Shown here piece by piece: positions 7,413-14,344 of a DNA stretch of 17,673 nt. Source of the DNA: Acidobacteriota bacterium (lineage in GTDB: Bacteria > Acidobacteriota > Vicinamibacteria > Vicinamibacterales > UBA823); NCBI GenBank assembly GCA_003509065.1, contig DODG01000072.1, positions 1 to 17,673 on the forward strand, in the 5' to 3' direction. The position numbers and the translations under genes were made by a program. Each line of letters begins with the position of its first letter. Position 1 is the first letter of the stretch. The notes under the pieces were generated by a model that ran no database searches, was not told where the DNA came from, and saw nothing but the letters and a program-made list of their open reading frames with translations.

Positions 7413-8393
7413 ATGAGAATCGACATTTCGATTGTGATTCCTCTCTACGATGAAGAGCAGAACCTATCGCAACTTCATCAGGAATTAACTCAGGTTTTAT
7501 CTGGATATGGTAGAACCTACGAGTTAATTTTCATTGATGATGGCAGCTTGGATGGGTCATTCGAAATTCTCGCAAATATCCAGTTAACAGATCCACACGT
7601 GCGCCTCATTCGCTTCAGAAAGAATTTTGGACAAACGGCAGCGTTTGCAGCCGGGGTTGCACATGCACGTGGCGAGATTGTTGTTACGAGTGATGCGGAT
7701 CTGCAAAACGACCCCCACGACATACCCGCTATGGTTGATCGGTTGGAGGAAGGCTTCGATATCGTTTGTGGGTGGCGCCGTGATCGGAAAGATTCATGGC
7801 TGACGCGCTACGTGCCTTCGGTTCTGGCTAGTTGGCTTATTTCTTGTCTCAGTGGAGTCCGTTTGCACGATTATGGTTGCTCGCTCAAAGCTTTCCGAGC
7901 CGAGGTCGTAAAATCACTTCCACTTTACGGTGAGATGCACAGATTTATTCCAGCCATTGCAACTGAAATGGGTGTAAGCGTCACTGAGATGATCGTTAAC
8001 CATCGTTTACGAAGGACGGGGCAGTCCAAGTATGGGTTGTCGCGCACATTACGAGTTATTTTGGATCTAATAACAGTCAAGTTTTTATTGAAGTACTCAA
8101 GCCGACCTTTCCAGCTTTTTGGGTTATTCGGCTTGGCGGTGGGTGGTGCCGGTACCGTCGTTATAGGGTGGTTGCTCTTGATGAACCTATTGGAGCAGCA
8201 GTCCATCATTAATCGGCCAATATTCTTCTTCGGATTGTTGCTGCTGTTTACCGGTGTTCAACTGGTGACGATTGGGTTGCTCGCTGAATTACAGACTCGC
8301 AGATATTTCGAATCGCAAGGGAAACCCGCTTATTTCATCAGAGAGATTAGAGAATCTGACTCGACTTCAGATAGTCCTGCGGCTAATCAATGA
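7413..8393 (+). CDS. Family 2 glycosyltransferase, polyprenyl-phosphate sugar transferase type
   Basis: Resembles dolichyl-phosphate mannose synthase, ArnC and GtrB, which move a sugar from a nucleotide donor to polyprenyl phosphate on the inner face of the membrane. It begins with the GT-A fold motif SIVIPLYDEEQNL. FIDDGSLDGS follows, then FRKNFGQTAAFAAG and the metal-binding DADLQNDP with its DxD. The acceptor region has RRTGQSKYG. Two membrane spans lie at the C-terminus (near residues 239-263 and 274-297 counting from 7398), the GtrB/DPM layout, so the protein is tethered. The frame opens with a GTG at 7398; the ATG at 7413 (326 residues) sits right before the first beta strand and is preferred, though no good ribosome-binding site is seen for either. 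The donor sugar cannot be read. It converges with the carbamoyltransferase gene. Confidence 0.9.
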   Translation: MRIDISIVIPLYDEEQNLSQLHQELTQVLSGYGRTYELIFIDDGSLDGSFEILANIQLTDPHVRLIRFRKNFGQTAAFAAGVAHARGEIVVTSDADLQNDPHDIPAMVDRLEEGFDIVCGWRRDRKDSWLTRYVPSVLASWLISCLSGVRLHDYGCSLKAFRAEVVKSLPLYGEMHRFIPAIATEMGVSVTEMIVNHRLRRTGQSKYGLSRTLRVILDLITVKFLLKYSSRPFQLFGLFGLAVGGAGTVVIGWLLLMNLLEQQSIINRPIFFFGLLLLFTGVQLVTIGLLAELQTRRYFESQGKPAYFIREIRESDSTSDSPAANQ

Positions 8394-8459
8394 TGTCGGA
8401 TACCAAACGCGGCAGATCGATTAGGTGATTCAGGTTGCAGGAAGTTCGTTTGGGCAGCG

Positions 8460-10352
8460 TCAGTCCGGCGGAAACTCTTGTTGCCAGTTGTGCTCTTCGT
8501 TAAAGTCTCGCTGTTCCGTTTTATTTAAAAGACAGTCTCCTATTACCAGGGCATCCATGTCAGTGCGCATGAAACATCGATAGGCATCCTCTGGAGTACA
8601 CACTATTGGTTCTCCACGCACATTAAATGAAGTGTTCACGATAACCGGGCAATTTGTCTGGCGGTAAAAAGCTTCAATAATCGACCAGTACAGAGGTGAG
8701 ACATCTTTATGCACCGTCTGAATACGCGCTGAGTAATCGACATGGGTAACGGCTGGGATTTCTGAACGTGGCACATTTAGCTTGTCAATTCCCCAGAGAC
8801 TCTGTTCCTCGGCTGTCATTGCGCGACGTCGATTCGGCACAACATTGGCCACGAGTAGCATATATGGGGAATCGCCGTCGAATTCAAACCATTTAGAGAC
8901 ATGTTCACGCATCACGCTAGGCGCGAACGGACGAAAGCCTTCCCGGTATTTAATCTTGAGATTCATAATTGATTGCATACGTGGTGACCGCGGGTCGGCA
9001 AGAATGCTGCGTGCTCCAAGTGCTCGCGGGCCAAATTCCATTCGCCCTTGATGTAAACCTACAATCTTTTCCGCTGTTAGGAGTGAAGCCACTACATCGG
9101 GTAACGATTTACGATCGAGAGATTGGTACGGGATGTCATGCGAATCTAGGTAGGTGCGCACCTGTTCATTCGAGTAACGAGGACCGAGTAATGACCCCCT
9201 CATGGCATCGGTATGCGGTGATCGAGCTTCTTTTCCTTCGGCTAAACGTCGGGGTTTTCCAAGATACCGATGCCAAAGAGCCAGTGCGACGCCTAATGCT
9301 CCTCCCGCATCTCCAGCGGCAGGTTGAATCCAGATCTGCTTAAATGGACCTTCACGCGCAATTCGACCATTGGCGACACAGTTCAACGCCACACCACCAG
9401 CCATGCAAATATTTGTGGTTCCTGTTTCCCGATGTGCAAACCGAACTATCTTTAACAGAATTTCTTCCGTTACGTCTTGTATTGAACAGGCCAGATCCAT
9501 ATCGCGCTGTGTGATGAGTGACTCAGGTGTTCGAGCCGGTGAACCAAAAAGCTTTTCAAAGGCTTTGCCGGTCATATGGAGGCCTTCGGAGTAAGTGAAG
9601 TACTCTTGATTTACCCGAACGGAACCATCTTCTTTAATGTCTAACAGCTTGTCCTTAATTAGAGTGACATAGGTAGGCTTGCCGTATGGAGCAAGCCCCA
9701 TTATTTTGTACTCACCACTATTCACCTTAAATCCCGTGAAGTAGGTGAACGCCGAGTAAAGCAATCCTAATGAATGAGGAAAACGTAATTCGTGAAGCAA
9801 GTTGAATTCGTGGCCACTACCTAAGCCGACGGAGCAAGTGGCCCACTCTCCAACACCATCAATTGTAACGATAGCGGCTTTTTCAAAAGGAGAAGGGTAG
9901 AATGCTGAGGCTGCGTGTGATTCGTGATGGTCACCGAAGCATAACTGCCAAGAATAATTCTTTACGTGTCGCCGTATCTCTTTTGAAGTTTTCAAGCCCT
10001 CCATTTCGGCAAAGTTTCGGCGGATTAGATCAGGAAGCCAAAGCTTTTCCTTAATCCAAAGCGGCATCGACTTGAGAAATGATGGTAACCCCACAGGAGC
10101 GTAATCAAGGTAGGTTTCCAATAGGCGCTCAAACTTGACAAGTGGTTTGTCGTAAAACCCAACGAAATCTAATTGATCAGGTTTTAGACCGGCATCCCGC
10201 AGGCAGAATGCTATAGCGTTGCTAGGAAATGCTTGGTCGTGCTTTTTTCTGGTAAAGCGTTCTTCTTGAGCGGCAGCGACAATATCTCCGTCGATGACTA
10301 AGCACGCTGCCGAATCGTGATAGTAGGCCGAAATACCCAGGATTGTCGTCAT
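8460..10352 (-). CDS. O-carbamoyltransferase of the NodU/CmcH/SxtI family
   Basis: Transfers a carbamoyl group from carbamoyl phosphate, through carbamoyl-AMP, to a hydroxyl of a sugar or other metabolite. The 630 residues hold both family domains. The N-terminal Kae1/YrdC-like fold starts with ILGISAYYHDSAA (4-16), AQEERFTRKKHD (28-39) and HHESHAASAF (142-151, metal- and ATP-side histidines), and continues with DGVGEW (165-170), NSGEYKIMGLAPYG (211-224) and MAGGVALNCVANGR (317-330). The C-terminal domain has GRMEFGPRALGARSILADPR (436-455), FRPFAPSV (473-480) and VNTSFNVRGEPIVCTPEDA (572-590). The gene is the last of a three-gene unit and its ATG overlaps the previous stop (TAATG). The acceptor is unknown. 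Closely related enzymes carbamoylate Nod factors, cephalosporins, tobramycin and saxitoxin precursors. Confidence 0.93.
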   Translation of the reverse strand: MTTILGISAYYHDSAACLVIDGDIVAAAQEERFTRKKHDQAFPSNAIAFCLRDAGLKPDQLDFVGFYDKPLVKFERLLETYLDYAPVGLPSFLKSMPLWIKEKLWLPDLIRRNFAEMEGLKTSKEIRRHVKNYSWQLCFGDHHESHAASAFYPSPFEKAAIVTIDGVGEWATCSVGLGSGHEFNLLHELRFPHSLGLLYSAFTYFTGFKVNSGEYKIMGLAPYGKPTYVTLIKDKLLDIKEDGSVRVNQEYFTYSEGLHMTGKAFEKLFGSPARTPESLITQRDMDLACSIQDVTEEILLKIVRFAHRETGTTNICMAGGVALNCVANGRIAREGPFKQIWIQPAAGDAGGALGVALALWHRYLGKPRRLAEGKEARSPHTDAMRGSLLGPRYSNEQVRTYLDSHDIPYQSLDRKSLPDVVASLLTAEKIVGLHQGRMEFGPRALGARSILADPRSPRMQSIMNLKIKYREGFRPFAPSVMREHVSKWFEFDGDSPYMLLVANVVPNRRRAMTAEEQSLWGIDKLNVPRSEIPAVTHVDYSARIQTVHKDVSPLYWSIIEAFYRQTNCPVIVNTSFNVRGEPIVCTPEDAYRCFMRTDMDALVIGDCLLNKTEQRDFNEEHNWQQEFPPD

Positions 10353-10510
10353 TAAAACAACGTATAGATGAATGGTGCGATTGCTGATCCTTCTGCTAAC
10401 ACAATTAGTAATCCAGCTAGGACGAGAATGCCAACAATGGGAAGTAGCCAGAACTTCTTATTAAGGCATATGAATTCCCATATCTCGGTGAGCACTTGAA
10501 TCTTACTCAT
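10352..10510 (-). CDS. 52-residue DUF5989-like membrane peptide (SxtK-like)
   Basis: A small open frame between the SxtJ-like gene and the carbamoyltransferase. It starts MSKIQVLTEIWEFICLNKKF, then has one strong membrane span, WLLPIVGILVLAGLLIVLAE, and ends GSAIAPFIYTLF. The amphipathic N-terminal helix, the KKFWLLPI entry to the span and the SAIAPFIYTLF end are, as I recall, the pattern of DUF5989 proteins, which sit beside carbamoyltransferases. The product called SxtK in the saxitoxin cluster is of similar size. The ATG has AGAGGT upstream, and its TAA overlaps the next ATG by one base, so production is likely coupled to the enzyme. Function is unknown; an anchor or partner for the carbamoyltransferase is a reasonable guess. 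Confidence 0.82.
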   Translation of the reverse strand: MSKIQVLTEIWEFICLNKKFWLLPIVGILVLAGLLIVLAEGSAIAPFIYTLF

Positions 10511-10534
10511 GTCGATAAGACCTCTACTAGTTCG

Positions 10535-10939
10535 CTAGTACATCTTTTCGAAGTGCTTTGGGTCACGCAATCTTGCCGGATACGGTCTCCAGTAACTGTT
10601 ACGCGGAGACGCTCGACGGCTGAGTGGGTCCCATCCTGACCAACGTTTGAGTAACCCTATAGGTGTGACTACTAAGAAAAAGATTAAACTCAGAATAACG
10701 CGCGTGCTAATAAACGCTAAGATATTGGCAAGTTTCATCCACGCCAGATTTGGTCCTACCAGAAGTCGAGGAAACAGCATTCCCAGTGTTATGAGTGTGC
10801 CTCCGACAGCGACTAAGCTCAGTCCGGTTAAGGATTCCGGGTTGTGCCACAATAACCAAGCACCTATCAGAACAAGAATCGCACCCACGGTTCTTCCGAA
10901 CTGCTGTTCGGCATGGTGGTGTGTGTCGCTGTCTGGCAT
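10535..10939 (-). CDS. SxtJ-like membrane protein
   Basis: A 134-residue protein with three hydrophobic segments: near 16-32 (TVGAILVLIGAWLLWH), 38-58 (LTGLSLVAVGGTLITLGMLF) and 73-99 (ILAFISTRVILSLIFFLVVTPIGLL). A cytoplasm-like tail follows with KRWSGWDPLSRR and NSYWRP, features I associate with the SxtJ family. It is first in the - strand unit, 24 bases before the DUF5989-like gene. SxtJ homologues are commonly encoded near NodU-type carbamoyltransferases, and their biochemical role is not known to me. The N-terminal His-rich stretch (DTHHHAEQQ) precedes the first span. The ATG at 10939 has only a weak ribosome-binding site. Confidence 0.85.
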   Translation of the reverse strand: MPDSDTHHHAEQQFGRTVGAILVLIGAWLLWHNPESLTGLSLVAVGGTLITLGMLFPRLLVGPNLAWMKLANILAFISTRVILSLIFFLVVTPIGLLKRWSGWDPLSRRASPRNSYWRPYPARLRDPKHFEKMY

Positions 10940-10976
10940 GAGGTCATCATACCAAAGTGAACTCTCTTAGCGAACC

Positions 10977-10993
10977 AGTGACTAGGCGTCACT
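10977..10993. promoter_or_regulatory. Palindrome in the divergent SxtJ/glycosyltransferase gap
   Basis: AGTGAC and GTCACT are perfect six-base arms around TAGGC. The octamer ATCATGAT (10995-11002) follows at once. The gap (10940-11092) separates the - strand carbamoyltransferase unit from the + strand family 4 glycosyltransferase gene. A palindrome in such a place could be an operator acting on one or both directions. The match is by eye and no regulator gene is adjacent. Confidence 0.3.
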
Positions 10994-11092
10994 AATCATG
11001 ATATAAGCTGAGCCATCGCCATTTTTGTTATGAAGTTAACCAACATTATTAGTTTACGTTTCCATTGCGTGTCACATCAGGGATAGGGCGAT

Positions 11093-12136
11093 ATGGCACG
11101 AATTGCGGTCGTTACATCACATCCTCCCTTTAGCGTGGGTGGACACCTCGTTATCGCGCGGGAGCTCGAAACGGCTCTTCGCGCTGCCGGTCACGAGGCG
11201 ACCGTTACCTATACTCCGCACGGGCAATTTAATGAACAGACTGCGGCCTATTGGGCGACCTGGTTAACTGATTTAGCTGTAGCACACGACGGTCATCGTG
11301 TAGATCAAGTAATCAGTTTGCGCTATCCAAGTTATGCGATTCGGCATCCAGTGCACGTCTGTTGGTTAAACCATCGGATGCGGGAGTACTACGATCTTTG
11401 GGATCGGTTTAGTAATAACTTGTCGTGGCGTGCCCGAGCAAAACAGCATGTCCGTAGGCGCTTGATTCATGCTGGTGATCATTATCTTTTGACTCGCAAT
11501 GTCACTCGAGTGTTTGCCCAATCAAAAACAATCCAGAAACGGTTAACACGATGGGGTGGCATTCCTTCAGAGGTGATTTACCCTCCAGCTCCTAAGCGGA
11601 GCTATCGCTGTGATGATTACGAAGACTACTTGTTTGTGGTTTCACGGCTGACTCCGTTAAAGCGAATAGATCTTATTATTAACGCACTCGCTCACCCTGA
11701 TGCCGTTGGCGTTAAGTGTCTGATTGGGGGGGATGGCGAGGATCGAAGACGACTCCAAAGTCTGATCGAGGCAAGAGGTCTAGAGAATCGGGTAACATTG
11801 CTTGGTCAGTTAGACGAGTCCACGCTGATTAATCATTACGCAAGGTGTCGAGCAGTGTGTTACCCGCCCCTGCAGGAAGATTATGGTTTTGTAACAGTGG
11901 AGTCATTTTCGGCGAGTAAGCCGATTATTACTTGCACTGATAGCGGAGGGCCGACTGAGTTAGTGCAGTCTGGTGTTTCGGGTTTAATTACTGAACCGAC
12001 CTCTGTAGCTTTAGCGTCAGCGATCGGAACCTTGATGGCCGATCGCGCACTTGCACAGAAATACGGATCTGCCGGTCGACACTTTGCTGACTCATTGAGT
12101 TGGGACGAGACGCTTCGTCAATTGCTGATCGTGTAA
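11093..12136 (+). CDS. Family 4 glycosyltransferase (GT-B fold)
   Basis: Retaining glycosyltransferase of 347 residues. The N-terminal acceptor domain begins RIAVVTSHPPFSVGGHLVIARELETAL, with the Gly-rich loop and helix typical of the fold. The C-terminal donor domain starts near residue 178 with YLFVVSRLTPLKRID, then CLIGGDGEDRRRLQSL and RVTLLGQLDESTL. The nucleotide-sugar motif is EDYGFVTVE (262-270), a good E-x7-E, followed by SKPIITCTDSGGPTELV. AGGGATAGGGCGAT precedes the ATG and contains good ribosome-binding matches. It diverges from the carbamoyltransferase unit and starts a + strand run of close genes. Donor and acceptor cannot be read. Its neighbours suggest surface glycan or glycolipid synthesis. 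Confidence 0.88.
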   Translation: MARIAVVTSHPPFSVGGHLVIARELETALRAAGHEATVTYTPHGQFNEQTAAYWATWLTDLAVAHDGHRVDQVISLRYPSYAIRHPVHVCWLNHRMREYYDLWDRFSNNLSWRARAKQHVRRRLIHAGDHYLLTRNVTRVFAQSKTIQKRLTRWGGIPSEVIYPPAPKRSYRCDDYEDYLFVVSRLTPLKRIDLIINALAHPDAVGVKCLIGGDGEDRRRLQSLIEARGLENRVTLLGQLDESTLINHYARCRAVCYPPLQEDYGFVTVESFSASKPIITCTDSGGPTELVQSGVSGLITEPTSVALASAIGTLMADRALAQKYGSAGRHFADSLSWDETLRQLLIV

Positions 12137-12177
12137 GGTTACAAGTTGAGTGATTTATTTCTTCGAAAGGGTTTGAG

Positions 12178-12987
12178 GTGGGGTACCGGACGGCACTAGA
12201 AGCCCGTTTAGCAAAAAAGACGACGAAGGCCATCTTAGATTTTGAGTTACTTGAAGATGGTGACCGTGTCATGGTCGGCTTGTCAGGGGGTAAGGATAGC
12301 TGGGCGTTGCTCCAGATCCTGGATGTACTCCGGTTGCGGGCGCCCATCAAGTTTAGCTTGGTGGCAGTTAATGTCGACTCAGGGTACGAGAATTATAGAC
12401 ACGACGTAATTGCCAAAGCGTGTCAAGAACGTGGTTGGGAATATAGAATCGAGCACACATCAATTGGCGAAACTATGGATGATTTGCTTGATGCCAAGGC
12501 GACTCCGTGCTCGCTCTGTGCTCGTCTTCGGCGTGGAGTCTTATATCGCCTGGCAGAGGAGGTTGATGCCACAAAGATCGCGCTTGGGCATCATAGCGAT
12601 GATTTCATTGAAACCTTGCTTTTGAATATATTTTTTGCCGGCGCCCTTAAGGCTATGCCAGCCCGTCTCGTTCCGGATGTAGCCCAACAGATTGTTATAC
12701 GACCCCTCGTTTATGTAAGTGAAAGTGAAACGCGGGCATATGCTGAGGCTTGCGGTCTTCCAATCGTAGGTTGTTGCTGCCCAGTATGTGGCGACCTGAG
12801 CTTGCAACGGCAACGTGTAAAACGATTGCTTGCTGAGTTAGAGCGCGAGCATCCAGCCATCAAGAATTCCATGCTCAAGGCTATAAGAAATGTTGTTCCT
12901 TCTCATTTACTAGATACCCGACTGAATCCTATTGCTGACCTGTCTAATCAGGTGGCCTTAGAGCGAGACTCGGTCACATCGGTTTAA
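12178..12987 (+). CDS. ttcA: TtcA, tRNA 2-thiocytidine-32 synthetase
   Basis: Thiolates cytidine 32 of certain tRNAs using ATP and an iron-sulfur cluster. The PP-loop SGGKDS is at 36-41. Two cluster cysteines lie in PCSLCARLRRGVLY (Cys111, Cys114), then ALGHHSDDFIETLLLN (135-150). The third cysteine region is CCCPVCG (199-205), where E. coli TtcA has CNLCG. The ending NVVPSHLLD (238-246) is a TtcA signature. The gene starts with GTG at 12178, six bases after GAAAGGG (12165-12171). It has 269 residues, shorter than the ~311 of E. coli because the flanking ends are trimmed. PP-loop relatives such as TilS and LarE lack this cysteine arrangement and ending. It is 18 bases before dtd. Confidence 0.92.
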   Translation: MGYRTALEARLAKKTTKAILDFELLEDGDRVMVGLSGGKDSWALLQILDVLRLRAPIKFSLVAVNVDSGYENYRHDVIAKACQERGWEYRIEHTSIGETMDDLLDAKATPCSLCARLRRGVLYRLAEEVDATKIALGHHSDDFIETLLLNIFFAGALKAMPARLVPDVAQQIVIRPLVYVSESETRAYAEACGLPIVGCCCPVCGDLSLQRQRVKRLLAELEREHPAIKNSMLKAIRNVVPSHLLDTRLNPIADLSNQVALERDSVTSV

Positions 12988-13005
12988 TAAGGATTGGATG
13001 TTCAG

Positions 13006-13455
13006 ATGAGATCTGTCATTCAACGTGTGAAGTCGGCGCGGGTAAGTGTGGGTGACAGAGTTGTCGGCGAGATCGGTTGTGGCCTCCTGGCTCTGGTAGG
13101 CATCGCGTCGTCTGATGGGCCTAATGATGTGGCTTACACCGCTGGCAAGGTTCGAAATCTACGGATCTTTGAAGATGAGAATGGGAAAATGAATCGTTCG
13201 GTTGTTGAGGTGTCGGGTTCCGTGCTGGTTGTTTCGCAATTCACATTACTTGGTGACTGCCGGAAGGGTAGACGTCCATCATTCGTGAAAGCGGCACGAC
13301 CCGAGGTTGCACAATCATTATATGATGCACTCATTCACTCGCTGCTTGCCGAAGGTGTCAAGATCAAGACGGGTGAATTTCAGGCGAACATGCAAGTTAG
13401 TTTGGTCAATGACGGTCCAGTCACCCTAGTGATTGATAGTGATCATAAGGCTTAA
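13006..13455 (+). CDS. dtd: D-aminoacyl-tRNA deacylase (Dtd)
   Basis: Hydrolyses D-amino acids, and glycine mischarged on tRNA-Ala, from tRNA. Both active-site signatures are seen: SQFTLLGDCRKGRRPSF in the middle and NDGPVTLVIDS at the C-terminus with its conserved GP motif. The opening MRSVIQRVKSARVSV is a textbook Dtd start. The frame reaches upstream to a TTG at 12994, but the ATG at 13006 gives 149 residues, the normal size, and begins at the conserved motif. AAGGA (12989-12993) lies 12 bases before it, a bit far. It acts in the cytoplasm as a homodimer. Spacing to the next gene is 15 bases. Confidence 0.95.
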   Translation: MRSVIQRVKSARVSVGDRVVGEIGCGLLALVGIASSDGPNDVAYTAGKVRNLRIFEDENGKMNRSVVEVSGSVLVVSQFTLLGDCRKGRRPSFVKAARPEVAQSLYDALIHSLLAEGVKIKTGEFQANMQVSLVNDGPVTLVIDSDHKA

Positions 13456-13470
13456 GCTGAAGTGAACAAT

Positions 13471-14328
13471 ATGGAGCAACAAGGAATTATCAGTTGGGTG
13501 ATGGTGCTTGGTTTGACTCTATGGTCAGGCGCAGCGCACGCACAACAACGGCCACTAGTGACTGAAGATCCAGAAACCGTTGGTGCTGGCGTCGTGTTGT
13601 TTGAAGCCGGCATTGAACACAATCGGCAAGAACGATTTCCTTTGGCGGGGCTCCAGGGTAACTTATGGAGTTCGCCGGTTGCGGGCGTCAGCATCGGTGT
13701 TGGCTCGATCGCTGAAATTCAAATCGATGGCGGTTATAACAAACTATTAGTTACGGAGAAGTCTTCTGCAACGTTATCAAGTGTGACAAATTTGATAGGA
13801 AAAGGTGATTCAACAAGTAGTTTCCAACCGCTCGTAATCGGCACAAAAATCAGGCTACTCTCTGAGACGAGTGGGCGTCCGGCATTCGGACTGCGCCTAG
13901 CGACGCGTTTACCTAATGCGAGCAACGAGAGTGGATTGGGACTGGATACGACGGATTATTTTGCGTCGTTCCTCCTTGGCAAGACTGTGCAGTCGGTTCG
14001 TTTTGTTGGGAACGTTGGTTTAGGGGTGGTAGGTGATCCGACCAAGGGGTATCAACATAATCAGCTATTGCTTTACGGAGTGTCAATATCTCGTGCGATT
14101 TTCAATGCGTTGGAAGTGGTTACTGAGATTAATGGTCGACACAATACGAAGCAAGGGACACCGCAACTTGGTATTGAGAATAGTTCGCTGATGCGATTCG
14201 GTGCGCGCTACACGGTCGGTGGCGCACGAATCGATAGTGCGGTGTTAGTGGGGATGAGATCCACGGATCCTAGCATCGGATTCACTTTCGGATTCACCTA
14301 TGTCTTTAAAGCGTTTCAAGCGCCATAG
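13471..14328 (+). CDS. Exported protein of unknown function, probable outer-membrane beta-barrel
   Basis: A protein of 285 residues from the ATG at 13471 (a GTG at 13462 would add three). The N-terminus is a clear signal peptide: GIISWVMVLGLTLWSGAAHA with a likely cut after AHA near residue 24. The mature part begins QQRPLVTEDPETVGAG. It has alternating polar and hydrophobic residues in short strands (for example VLFEAGIEHN, SIAEIQIDGGYN, FGLRLATRL, VRFVGNVGLGVV, MRFGARYTV), and ends with GFTFGFTYVFKAF, like the last strand of a barrel though not closing on Phe. The LVTEDPETVG opening and general pattern recall the MetA/phenol-degradation-type channel proteins, but I am not sure. It sits between dtd and dapF with gaps of 15 and 16 bases, so it is probably co-transcribed with housekeeping genes. 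Confidence 0.75.
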   Translation: MEQQGIISWVMVLGLTLWSGAAHAQQRPLVTEDPETVGAGVVLFEAGIEHNRQERFPLAGLQGNLWSSPVAGVSIGVGSIAEIQIDGGYNKLLVTEKSSATLSSVTNLIGKGDSTSSFQPLVIGTKIRLLSETSGRPAFGLRLATRLPNASNESGLGLDTTDYFASFLLGKTVQSVRFVGNVGLGVVGDPTKGYQHNQLLLYGVSISRAIFNALEVVTEINGRHNTKQGTPQLGIENSSLMRFGARYTVGGARIDSAVLVGMRSTDPSIGFTFGFTYVFKAFQAP

Positions 14329-14344
14329 CCTATAGAAGATAGAG

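Noticed and set aside
8460..10939. A saxitoxin or aminoglycoside biosynthetic cluster
   Set aside because: Only the carbamoyltransferase and its two small partners are present; no polyketide synthase-like, amidinotransferase, cyclitol or other toxin gene is visible.
12178..12987. PP-loop gene as larE, given larC nearby
   Set aside because: CSLCARLRRG, the later cysteine motif and the NVVPSHL ending identify TtcA; LarE-specific features are not seen.
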